From Deltaproteobacteria bacterium (GTDB taxonomy: Bacteria > Desulfobacterota > Binatia > Binatales > Binataceae): a DNA stretch of 16,321 nt. How positions within the stretch are numbered: position 1 is the stretch's first letter; each line of letters opens with the position of its first letter. Positions 1 to 6,795 of this stretch are shown here, one piece after another. A model generated the notes under the pieces. It saw nothing but the letters and a program-made list of their open reading frames with translations, searched no databases and had not been told where the DNA came from. The stretch lies in NCBI GenBank assembly GCA_021786815.1, contig JAJYMR010000227.1, forward strand, positions 1-16,321, in the 5' to 3' direction. The translations under genes and the position numbers were made by a program.

Positions 1-2
1 CC

Positions 3-680
3 AACGAACTGCACGCCGTCGCCCTGAGCCACGGTCACGCCGACCATACCAACGGGCTTGCCGGGATGGTGCGCAGGCTCGGCGGGCGGCGCATGCCGGT
101 CGTGCTCCATCCCGACGCGATGCTGCAGCGCAAGGTGATGCTGCCCGACGGTCACGAGATAAATCTTCCCCCGCCCGACCGCCGCGCGCTTCGCCACGAC
201 GGTGTTGAAGTGATCGAGGAGCGCGGACCATCGACCCTGCTCGGCGACCTCGTTCTCATAACCGGACAGATCCATCGCTCGACCGACTTCGAAAAAGGCT
301 TTCCGATTCACTGGGCCAAAGTCGGCCGCAAATGGCAGCCGGACCCGTGGATTCACGACGACCAGGCGGTGGTCGTCAACGTGCGCGGCAAGGGACTGGT
401 GATTCTCACCGGATGCGGCCACGCGGGCGTGATCAACACGATTCGCCATGCGCAGGCGTTGACCGGGGTCCAGCGCGTGCACGCGGTGATTGGCGGATTT
501 CACCTATCCGGAGCGATTTTCGAACCGATTATCGAGCCAACGGTGCGCGCGCTCAAGGAAATCGCGCCGGAGCTTATCGTTCCGGCGCATTGCACGGGAT
601 GGCGCGCGGCCCATGCGATTGCGCGAGAATTCCCCGGCGCGTTCGTACAGAACAGCGTGGGCACCCGCTTCCTTATCTAG
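3..680 (+). CDS. MBL-fold metallo-hydrolase, COG1237-like (5' partial)
   Basis: This is the C-terminal 225 residues of a metallo-beta-lactamase-fold protein; the reading frame is open to the left edge, so the true start lies outside. Codons before the first internal ATG (66) encode the metal-binding motif SHGHADHTNG, with H10, H12, D14 and H15 of the fragment as the HxHxDH zinc site. Further family motifs are LTGCGHAG (His about 140), VIGGFHL (His about 167) and PAHCTGWRA (His about 196), which supply the remaining metal ligands. This motif set is typical of COG1237, the family annotated by homology to 7,8-dihydropterin-6-yl-methyl-4-(beta-D-ribofuranosyl)aminobenzene 5'-phosphate synthase of archaea; in bacteria the substrate is generally unknown, so only a hydrolase role is claimed. 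No signal peptide can be judged because the N-terminus is missing. It converges with the BON/PDZ gene, 9 bases between stops. Confidence 0.88.
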   Translation, partial: NELHAVALSHGHADHTNGLAGMVRRLGGRRMPVVLHPDAMLQRKVMLPDGHEINLPPPDRRALRHDGVEVIEERGPSTLLGDLVLITGQIHRSTDFEKGFPIHWAKVGRKWQPDPWIHDDQAVVVNVRGKGLVILTGCGHAGVINTIRHAQALTGVQRVHAVIGGFHLSGAIFEPIIEPTVRALKEIAPELIVPAHCTGWRAAHAIAREFPGAFVQNSVGTRFLI

Positions 681-689
681 CGGCCCGAC

Positions 690-1568
690 TCAATCGAGAA
701 CCACCGCGGCGGTCGGTCCGAGTCGGACGATCATGCTTTTTTGGGCGTGGCCGCGCTCGATTGTCAGCGGGATGCGCTGGCCGCCAACGTGCGAAGCGAC
801 CAGGTAGCGGAAAGTCTCCGGACCCCTGACCGCGCTCCCGTCGAACGTGACGATGACGTCACCCGGCTGAATTCCCGCCATCGCGGCGGGCGAGCCCGGC
901 CAGACTTTCATCACTTTGACGCCCGCATGAGGTCCCGAGGGTGCGGTCTCGATTCCAAGATACGGAGGACCGTACAGTTTTTGAATTTCCGGATGCGGGA
1001 AGTGGACACTCACGACTCCCGGCGTGCGCTCGACTATCCTTTCGACCACCGACTTCTCGGAACGGTCGAACAGCGTGCCGGCGAGAAAAACGGCGCCGTC
1101 GCGGCTGACCGAAACGCCGATATTCGGGAATCCATGGCGCGCGAGCTTGGCCTTGAGACGCGACTCTAGGTGATCCGCCCACGACTCGTGGTGCCACTCT
1201 GTGGTTTGCGGATCCAGCATGATGAAGAAGTGGAATCCGCCGGTCGGATCCTCATTGGGCTTCGCCGACAGCGACGCCAGCTGCGTCGCGGCTTTCCGCA
1301 TGCCGCTGTCGATACTATCGGACGCGAGCGATTCCTTTGGGCGAGGCGTCGCGCCGAGCATCAATGTCGCAAAAGCGGCGCCGAGCACGCAGTAGATGAT
1401 CGAGGCGGGAAGTTTGCGCGCGCGGGCGCGACGGCCTTCACGGGACGACGGTTGGGCTGCGGAAGGTTGAAGATCGAAACGCTGCTCCGCGCGGCTGGCA
1501 GTTCGTTGCTCACCGGGCCAACGCTCCGCTTGCCGCGTGATGTCCTCGTTCACTTCTCCTCTGCTCAT
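690..1568 (-). CDS. membrane-anchored BON/PDZ domain protein
   Basis: A 292-residue protein with four parts: a polar, charged N-terminal region (about 1-50); one hydrophobic segment (about 56-72, ASIIYCVLGAAFATLML) after a basic stretch, fitting a single inner-membrane anchor; a BON-like alpha/beta domain (about 133-189, with VSVSRDGAVFLAGTL and a GVVSV end); and a C-terminal PDZ domain (about 203-275, YLGIE, GSPAAMAGIQPGDVIVTFDG). PDZ domains of this kind resemble those of HtrA/S1C proteases, but no serine protease domain or catalytic triad is present, so it is probably a binding or scaffold protein facing the periplasm (inference). The frame stays open up to 1847, but the start at 1568 is preferred because GAGGG lies about 8 bases upstream and the extension has no domain character. 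I do not recognise a named orthologue. Confidence 0.8.
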   Translation of the reverse strand: MSRGEVNEDITRQAERWPGEQRTASRAEQRFDLQPSAAQPSSREGRRARARKLPASIIYCVLGAAFATLMLGATPRPKESLASDSIDSGMRKAATQLASLSAKPNEDPTGGFHFFIMLDPQTTEWHHESWADHLESRLKAKLARHGFPNIGVSVSRDGAVFLAGTLFDRSEKSVVERIVERTPGVVSVHFPHPEIQKLYGPPYLGIETAPSGPHAGVKVMKVWPGSPAAMAGIQPGDVIVTFDGSAVRGPETFRYLVASHVGGQRIPLTIERGHAQKSMIVRLGPTAAVVLD

Positions 1569-1803
1569 AAGCGCACCCTCGGCGCGCATATCGCGCGTCG
1601 CCACTCCCCCACCGAGCACAGTTCCGTGCGACGACACACGCCAGGAGCGCGCCCGGCTTGCGTATCGTGCCCAAAACCGACCCATTGATTGGCTTTTTCT
1701 CTTATCAAAACCGTTGGGCGATGCCAATTCCGGTTTCCCGAGGTTTTCGCGGGATATTCGTCCTGTTTTCGCCGCCGCGGCAGGGCCAAGGATGCGCCGG
1801 CAC

Positions 1804-1841
1804 AAAAAGGAAGACCGGCCGCCATAGCGAGCCGGTCTTCC
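1804..1841 (-). terminator. intrinsic terminator of gltA
   Basis: A perfect 11-bp stem (GGAAGACCGGC at 1809-1819 against its complement at 1831-1841) with an 11-base loop. Read on the minus strand it is followed at once by TTTTT (complement of 1804-1808). It begins 30 bases after the citrate synthase stop, in the right orientation. The rest of the 1569-1871 gap holds no ORF I can support; the promoter of the BON/PDZ gene should lie there but no clear -35/-10 pair stands out. Confidence 0.85.
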
Positions 1842-1871
1842 GTTCATTTTCGCGGATAATCGAGCGCTTCG

Positions 1872-3203
1872 TCAGATCGCCTCGCTCACTGCGTCCTCCC
1901 GCATGGTCGGCTCGGCGCGTTTCTCGATCGGCATCCACTGCCGTTCACTTTCCCCTATGTAAACCTGGCGCGGGCGCGTGATCTTTTGCTCGGGGTCACG
2001 CACCATCTCGGCCCACTGAGCAAGCCAACCGGCGGTGCGTGGAATCGCGAACAGCACCGGGAACATCGTCATCGGGAAACCCATCGCCTGGTAGATGATC
2101 CCCGAATAGAAATCGACGTTGGGATAGAGCTTGCGCTTGATGAAGTACTCGTCCTCCAGCGCGATTCGTTCGAGTTCAATCGCAATATCGATGAGCGGGT
2201 TGCGCCCGGTCACCTCGAAGACGTCGTAGGCGAGCTTCTTCAGAATCTTCGCGCGGGGATCGTAGTTCTTGTACACGCGATGGCCGAAGCCGTTGAGTTT
2301 CTTCTCTCCCGCCTTGACCTCCTTGATAAGCGCGGGGATGCGATCCTTGGAGCCGACCTCCATGAGCATGTTGATCGCCGCCTCGTTCGCGCCGCCGTGA
2401 AGCGGGCCGTAGAGCGCCGCAATTGCGGCCGCGGTCGCCGCATAGGGATCCGGACTCGAGCTTCCCACCGAGCGCATCGCGTTCGCCGAACAATTCTGCT
2501 CATGGTCGGCGTGCAGGATGAACAACACGTCGAGCGCGTGCTCAAGCACCGGGTTGGGCTTGTACTGGAGCTCGGTCATCTTGAACAGCATCGACAGGAA
2601 GTTGCCCGTGTAGCTCAGATCGTTGTCGGGATAGACGTAGGGAAGCCCGCGGCTATGCCGATAGGCGAAGGCCGCGACGGTCGGCATCTTGCCGATAAGC
2701 CGGCGGGTCTGCAGGCGGCGCGATTCGAGATCGAAGATGTTCTTCGCGTCGGGATAGAACGTCGACATCGCGCCCACTGTCCCAAGCAGCATCCCCATCG
2801 GATGCGCGTCATGGCGAAAGCCTTCCATGAAGCGCTTGATGTTCTCGTGCACCATCGTGTGGATCTTGATGTTGTGCTGCCAGGTGCGGAAGTGCTTCTG
2901 GTCCGGCAGTTCGCCCTTCACGATGAGATAGGCGGTCTCGAGAAAATTGCTCTCTTCGGCCAGTTGCTCGATCGGATATCCGCGGTAACGTAGGATTCCG
3001 CGATCGCCGTCGATGAAAGTAACGCGGCTGCGGCACACCGCCGTATTGAATAGCGCCGGATCGTAGGTCATCAGGCCGAAGTCGTCGGCGCCGTTCTTGA
3101 TGTCGCGGAACGCCGCGGCACGGACGACCCCGCCTTCCTCGATGGGAATCTCGTAGGTCTTTCCGGTTCGGTTGTCGGTCACCGTAAGAGTGTTCTTTGC
3201 CAT
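1872..3203 (-). CDS. gltA: citrate synthase (type II, GltA family)
   Basis: A 443-residue citrate (Si)-synthase, which condenses acetyl-CoA and oxaloacetate to citrate at the entry of the TCA cycle in the cytoplasm. The active-site residues are visible: H269 in GPLHGGANEAA, H308 in GFGHRVYKNYDPRA and D364 in NVDFYSGI. The N-terminal beta-rich segment (TVTDNRTGKTYEIPIEEG) and the length match the hexameric, Gram-negative type II enzymes, which are often NADH-sensitive in the family; that regulation is not shown here. The open frame runs upstream to 3425, but the ATG at 3203 is chosen because AGGGAG sits 5-8 bases before it and because the MAKNTLTVTD start fits the family. It is a single-gene unit by appearance, with its own terminator and a divergent neighbour (DedA). 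Confidence 0.97.
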   Translation of the reverse strand: MAKNTLTVTDNRTGKTYEIPIEEGGVVRAAAFRDIKNGADDFGLMTYDPALFNTAVCRSRVTFIDGDRGILRYRGYPIEQLAEESNFLETAYLIVKGELPDQKHFRTWQHNIKIHTMVHENIKRFMEGFRHDAHPMGMLLGTVGAMSTFYPDAKNIFDLESRRLQTRRLIGKMPTVAAFAYRHSRGLPYVYPDNDLSYTGNFLSMLFKMTELQYKPNPVLEHALDVLFILHADHEQNCSANAMRSVGSSSPDPYAATAAAIAALYGPLHGGANEAAINMLMEVGSKDRIPALIKEVKAGEKKLNGFGHRVYKNYDPRAKILKKLAYDVFEVTGRNPLIDIAIELERIALEDEYFIKRKLYPNVDFYSGIIYQAMGFPMTMFPVLFAIPRTAGWLAQWAEMVRDPEQKITRPRQVYIGESERQWMPIEKRAEPTMREDAVSEAI

Positions 3204-3294
3204 TTGTCTCCCTCGTATGGGCGCGGCGCCGGCGCAAAGGTTGTTTCCCGCGACGCCCGAATAACTTGGCCGTTCAACATAAATACAGTTAGGG

Positions 3295-3324
3295 ATTATA
3301 CACTGACCCGGCCTAAACTGGAAA
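3295..3324 (-). promoter_or_regulatory. candidate sigma70-type promoter of gltA
   Basis: On the minus strand a consensus TATAAT (complement of 3295-3300) is preceded after 18 bases by TTTCCA (complement of 3319-3324; 4 of 6 match to TTGACA). It would start transcription near 3288, about 85 bases before the gltA ATG. The -10 is perfect, the -35 weak; TATAAT in such GC-rich sequence is unlikely to be chance, but this is a by-eye call. Confidence 0.5.
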
Positions 3325-3384
3325 CGGTTTTGCCCGCCGCGGCGAGACCCGGCTCGCATCGCGAAGCCGCGCATGGCAGTCTTG

Positions 3385-3393
3385 TGCGATAAT
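3385..3393 (+). promoter_or_regulatory. candidate extended -10 promoter of DedA gene
   Basis: TGCGATAAT matches the extended -10 form TGnTATAAT at 8 of 9 positions, counting the spacer. There is no recognisable -35, as is usual for extended -10 promoters. The start would fall near 3400, about 44 bases before the DedA ATG, on the opposite strand from the gltA promoter candidate about 60 bases away. Confidence 0.4.
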
Positions 3394-3443
3394 GTCAGGG
3401 GCGTGGCTGCGCAGGACGCAGCCAAGGTTAGCGAATCCTTCCG

Positions 3444-4085
3444 ATGATCGACAGGCTTTTAAGCTCGATTTCAAGCCTCGTCATCGTCTCCATCGCGACG
3501 CTCGGTTATGGCGGCGTGATCCTGATGATGGCGATCGAAAGCGCCTGCATCCCGCTGCCCTCCGAGGTGATCATGCCGTTCTCCGGCTACCTGGTGGCCA
3601 CGGGACGTTTCAATCTCAACCTGGTCGCGCTCGCGGGAGCGCTCGGATGCCTGCTCGGCTCCTACGCCGCGTACTACGTTGGAGCAAGCGGAGGACGATG
3701 GGCGATCGAACGCTACGGCCGCTACGTGCTGATAGCGCCGCACGAGCTGGAAATCGCCGATCGGTTCTTTGAGCGATGGGGCGGGCCGGCCGTCTTCCTG
3801 AGCCGGCTGCTGCCCGTGGTCCGCACCTTTATCGCATTTCCGGCCGGAGTCGCGCGGATGCGGCTTCTGCCCTTCACCGTGTACACGCTCGCCGGCTCCT
3901 ACATCTGGTGCCTTGCGCTCGCATGGGCCGGTATGAAGCTCGGGCAGAATTGGGATTCGCTCGCGCCGTATTTCCATCGCTTCGACGGCGGGATAGCAGC
4001 CGTTCTTGCGGCGGGCGCTGCTTTCTTTCTTTACAATCGCGTCAAAGGAGTCATGCGGCCCGCCAAGCTCCCTGCCGGCGAATAA
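3444..4085 (+). CDS. DedA-family (SNARE-associated/VTT) membrane protein
   Basis: A 213-residue polytopic inner-membrane protein. Family landmarks are IESACIPLPSEVIMPFSGYL (31-50), containing the conserved acidic residue and P-S-E, and FLSRLLPVVRTFIAFPAG (118-135) with the two conserved arginines (R121, R127) and the PAG turn. Other hydrophobic segments lie at about 10-30, 58-82, 143-165 and 183-198. DedA proteins support envelope integrity; some members are now known as lipid-carrier or phospholipid flippases/translocases, but which substrate this one handles cannot be told. The Shine-Dalgarno is weak (the upstream AAGG is distant); the ATG at 3444 gives the usual family N-terminus. A DUF2007-type gene follows after 20 bases, so they probably share a transcript. 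Confidence 0.93.
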   Translation: MIDRLLSSISSLVIVSIATLGYGGVILMMAIESACIPLPSEVIMPFSGYLVATGRFNLNLVALAGALGCLLGSYAAYYVGASGGRWAIERYGRYVLIAPHELEIADRFFERWGGPAVFLSRLLPVVRTFIAFPAGVARMRLLPFTVYTLAGSYIWCLALAWAGMKLGQNWDSLAPYFHRFDGGIAAVLAAGAAFFLYNRVKGVMRPAKLPAGE

Positions 4086-4105
4086 CCACAGCCCCGGAGT
4101 TACCG

Positions 4106-4348
4106 ATGACCGAACGCACGCCACGCGATCCGAACGAACTAACCGAGGTGCTGGCAAGCATCGAGCCCGCTCCGATCCGGATTGCCTGCGACATGCTCGA
4201 AAGTTCGGGCATCGAGTGCTTCGTGTTCGACGAGGACTCTTCGCGGATGCTCGGAAGCACCGCGGCAATACCCTCGCGCCTGATGGTGTACGCCGAGGAC
4301 GCGGTCGAGGCACGCCAGCGGCTGAAGGAGTTGGGCTTCACCGACTGA
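4106..4348 (+). CDS. small DUF2007-type (putative signal transducing) protein
   Basis: An 80-residue soluble protein with the pattern of the DUF2007 family: APIRIACDMLESSGIECFVFD (approximately 23-43), a variable loop with a Gly, then SRLMVYAEDAVEARQRLKELG, i.e. a short beta-alpha-beta fold in which the final helix follows a V-x-x-x-DA-x-A motif. The family name 'putative signal transducing protein' is only a database label; no function is established that I can cite. The ATG at 4106 has GGAG 6 bases upstream (4096-4099), and a much longer open frame from 3776 is just overlap with the DedA gene. It sits 20 bases after DedA and is probably co-transcribed with it. Confidence 0.75.
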   Translation: MTERTPRDPNELTEVLASIEPAPIRIACDMLESSGIECFVFDEDSSRMLGSTAAIPSRLMVYAEDAVEARQRLKELGFTD

Positions 4349-4416
4349 TCGCCGGTCGTCGCCTCTGCCGCCCGCGCTGGCCGTTGTGAGCCCGATGCGT
4401 CCTTAATTATGTTCGG

Positions 4417-4440
4417 AGGCGTCGCCAAAGGCGCTCGCCT
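4417..4440 (+). other. hairpin in leader of GH13 gene
   Basis: AGGCG (4417-4421) pairs with CGCCT (4436-4440), and CGCC (4423-4426) with GGCG (4430-4433), around an AAA loop. There is no T-run after it, so it is not a clear intrinsic terminator for the DUF2007 gene; it may be a leader structure of the downstream glucosidase gene or of no consequence. Confidence 0.35.
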
Positions 4441-4486
4441 GGAGCGTCGCGCTGCACCTTGACGGGGAGGAAGTGAACCGAAGCCG

Positions 4487-6058
4487 ATGTCCGCAGGGTG
4501 GTGGAAAAAGGCCGTCTTTTACGAAATCTATGTCCGCAGCTTCGCCGACTCCAACGGCGACGGAATCGGCGACCTCGACGGCATTACCGCGCATCTCGAC
4601 TACCTGAACGACGGAACGCCCGAATCGCTCGGCGTGGACGCGCTATGGCTGTCGCCGATAAATCCCTCGCCGCTTCGCGACTTCGGCTACGACGTAAGCG
4701 ACTACTGCGGAATCCATCCCGAACTGGGCGACTTCGCAAGTTTCGACCGTCTGCTCGCCGAGGCCCATCGCCGCAATATCCGTGTCGTGCTCGATCTGGT
4801 TCCCAACCACACCTCGGACCAGCATCCCTGGTTCCTCGAATCGCGCAGTTCGCGCCGCAATCACAGGCGCGACTGGTACATCTGGGCAGACGGCGAGTTC
4901 GGCCATCCGCCCAACAACTGGTTGAGCACCTTCGGCGGTTCAGCGTGGCAGTACGACGAACCGACGCGCGCGTTTTATCTCCATTCGTTTCTCCCCGAGC
5001 AGCCCGACCTCAACTACCGCAACCCCGAAGTCGTCGCGGCGATGCACGACGTGCTGCGCTTCTGGCTTCTGCGTGGAGTCGATGGCTTTCGGGTCGACGT
5101 AATCTCCTATCTGATGAAGGACGCGGCCCTTCGCGACAATCCGCCGCGCGACCCCGCCAATCCCGGCGCGGGACTCGTTCCGGCTTTCAGCCAGGATCTG
5201 CCCGAAGTTCACGAGGTCGTGCGCGGGCTCAGGCGCGTACTCGACGACTTCGTCGACAGGATGATGGTCGGCGAGGTGTGGCCGCGCGACCAGCGTTCGC
5301 TCGCCGATTACCTTCGCCCTAACGAGTGCCATCTCGCCTTCAACTTCCGCTTCCTGATGTGCAGGTACGATGCGGCCTCGTTCCGCGCGGCAATCGAGGA
5401 AACCGAAACGCTGCTCGACGACGGCGCGTGGCCGACCTATACGCTCTCGAATCACGACTTCGCCCGGCACATTTCGCGTTACGCCGAAGGCGCGGCGACC
5501 GAGGCGCGGGCGCGGATGCTCGCGGTGCTGATGACGACGGTGCGCGGGACCCCGTTTCTTTACTACGGCGAGGAAATCGGGATGCACAACGTCGAGATCC
5601 CGTCCGGGCGAAGGCGCGATCCCGCCGGACGTGACAGTTGCCGCACGCCGATGCAATGGTCGGAGGCGCGAAGCGGCGGCTTCACGACCGCGGCCGCCAC
5701 CCCATGGCTGCCGCTCGGGGATTGCGCCGCGGCCAACGTCGAACGCGAGCGCCACGACCCGCACTCGATGCTTTCGCTTTACCGACGCCTGATACGGCTT
5801 CGTAGGGACAACCCGGCGCTGCTCGAGGGCACCCTTAGGGTCGGCGCGGACGCGCCGGCGGACTGTCTTGTCTTGATTCGAGAGAGCGCCTCGCATCGGA
5901 TGGCGGTCGCGTTGAACTTCGCGGGCGAGCGCCGGCGTATAACCGCTATCGGGCCGGGCGTGATTGCTCTAAGCTCCGACCCCGATCGAAACATCGGTGC
6001 AATCGGCGAAACGCTAGAGCTTTCCGCGAACGAAGGCGTCGTGCTGAAGCTCGTTTAA
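4487..6058 (+). CDS. GH13 alpha-glucosidase (oligo-1,6-glucosidase-like)
   Basis: A 523-residue alpha-amylase-family hydrolase acting on short alpha-glucosides, probably in the cytoplasm since no signal peptide precedes WWKKAVFYEIYVRSFADS. Conserved regions are all present: the calcium-loop DSNGDGIGDL (21-30), DLVPNH (103-108), QPDLNY (172-177), GFRVDVIS with nucleophile D204, VGEVW with acid/base E263, and LSNHD with transition-state stabiliser D324. QPDLN and the calcium loop are features of the oligo-1,6-glucosidase/alpha-glucosidase subfamilies. Val205 after the nucleophile is the residue associated with alpha-1,6 (isomaltase) preference, versus Ala in maltases; this is suggestive only. 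Trehalose synthase is the main alternative, but those are usually longer. GGGAGG (4465-4470) lies an unusually long 16 bases before the ATG, and an in-frame TGA at 4460 excludes much extension. No neighbouring sugar transporter or glycogen gene is seen. Confidence 0.92.
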   Translation: MSAGWWKKAVFYEIYVRSFADSNGDGIGDLDGITAHLDYLNDGTPESLGVDALWLSPINPSPLRDFGYDVSDYCGIHPELGDFASFDRLLAEAHRRNIRVVLDLVPNHTSDQHPWFLESRSSRRNHRRDWYIWADGEFGHPPNNWLSTFGGSAWQYDEPTRAFYLHSFLPEQPDLNYRNPEVVAAMHDVLRFWLLRGVDGFRVDVISYLMKDAALRDNPPRDPANPGAGLVPAFSQDLPEVHEVVRGLRRVLDDFVDRMMVGEVWPRDQRSLADYLRPNECHLAFNFRFLMCRYDAASFRAAIEETETLLDDGAWPTYTLSNHDFARHISRYAEGAATEARARMLAVLMTTVRGTPFLYYGEEIGMHNVEIPSGRRRDPAGRDSCRTPMQWSEARSGGFTTAAATPWLPLGDCAAANVERERHDPHSMLSLYRRLIRLRRDNPALLEGTLRVGADAPADCLVLIRESASHRMAVALNFAGERRRITAIGPGVIALSSDPDRNIGAIGETLELSANEGVVLKLV

Positions 6059-6083
6059 CGCAGGGCGGGTTCGTCGGCGCAGT

Positions 6084-6110
6084 TTGACTCCGACCGGAAC
6101 CCTCTTTAAT
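6084..6110 (+). promoter_or_regulatory. candidate promoter of small exported protein gene
   Basis: TTGACT (6084-6089; 5 of 6) and TTTAAT (6105-6110; 5 of 6) are separated by 15 bases, shorter than the usual 17. It would give a leader of about 120 bases before the ATG at 6239. The rest of the gap between 6059 and 6238 shows nothing else I can support. Confidence 0.35.
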
Positions 6111-6238
6111 CCGTTGGGAAACATTCCAATGTCACCTTCGGAGACATCACCGCAGCGAAAAATCCGCCAAAAATCGGCAGTTCTGATGGCACGTTTCTAG
6201 CTGTGACCATCTTCCGACGGACCAACGGAGGAGGCCCT

Positions 6239-6631
6239 ATGAACAAGGTCAGACCGGTACTTGTGGTTGCCCTGGTGGTCGCGATGTTTGCGATAGCCCC
6301 GCAGGTCACGACGGCTCAGGAAGGCGCACCAGCGGAGCAGTCCGAAATCGCCAAGATGGTCGCGAGCGCTAAAACCGCCGAGGACCATCGGAAAATCGCC
6401 GAGTACTATCAGAAGGAAGCGGCGGAGGCCAAAAAGAAGGCTTCCGACCTCCATGCTCTCCGCGATTGTTACAAGACCAAAACGATGGCGGGTGAGGCTG
6501 CGGGAGGCAAGGCACGCCGCGAGTGCACGCTGCAGGCGATGCAGTATCGAAAGATCGCGGAAGAGGACGAAGCCCTCGCCAAGATGCATCTCGAGATGGC
6601 CGAGAAACTCGAGAAAGAAGGAAAGAAGTAG
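6239..6631 (+). CDS. small exported helical protein with one Cys pair
   Basis: A 130-residue protein starting with a clear Sec signal peptide (MNKVRP, hydrophobic core about 7-20, probable cleavage after TTA near residue 26). The mature part is almost wholly helical and charged, with two regions of similar heptad-like pattern: AKTAEDHRKIAEYYQKEAAE (about 44-63) and MQYRKIAEEDEALAKMHLEMA (about 101-121), suggesting a helical hairpin. Two cysteines, C77 and C96, flank a Gly-rich bend and could form a disulfide in the periplasm. GGAGGAGG (6227-6234) lies 4 bases before the ATG, a very strong ribosome site, so high expression is likely. I recognise no named family; a repeated helix-rich periplasmic protein type of unknown role is the best description. 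Confidence 0.75.
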   Translation: MNKVRPVLVVALVVAMFAIAPQVTTAQEGAPAEQSEIAKMVASAKTAEDHRKIAEYYQKEAAEAKKKASDLHALRDCYKTKTMAGEAAGGKARRECTLQAMQYRKIAEEDEALAKMHLEMAEKLEKEGKK

Positions 6632-6668
6632 GCTCGGAATTCGTCTCCGGTTCTTCTTCGCAGCAGTA

Positions 6669-6702
6669 GCGGCGATGGCCTGACGGTCCGGGCCATCGCC
6701 GC
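6669..6702 (+). terminator. perfect 12-bp hairpin, terminator-like
   Basis: GCGGCGATGGCC (6669-6680) pairs perfectly with GGCCATCGCCGC (6691-6702) around a 10-base loop, 38 bases after the stop of the small exported protein. No T-run follows on either strand, so it is either a terminator without a U-tract or a 3'-end stabilising structure. Confidence 0.45.
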
Positions 6703-6795
6703 CGATTGTCCCGCTTTGCCGATCGAAGCGTCGCGCCGGCCTGCGCCCGAAAAACGGGTTTGCGCACGTCGCCATGGCTCCCTACGATCGCGGCC

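Noticed and set aside
1986..2993. 335-codon open frame on the plus strand
   Set aside because: It is antisense to citrate synthase and has no ribosome site or family motif; a codon-bias shadow.
4384..4410. Possible promoter TTGTGA with AT-rich TTAATTAT ahead of the GH13 gene
   Set aside because: The spacing is only about 14-15 bases and both boxes are weak matches.
4940..5896. 318-codon open frame on the minus strand
   Set aside because: It is antisense to the GH13 gene, Arg/Val-rich and featureless.
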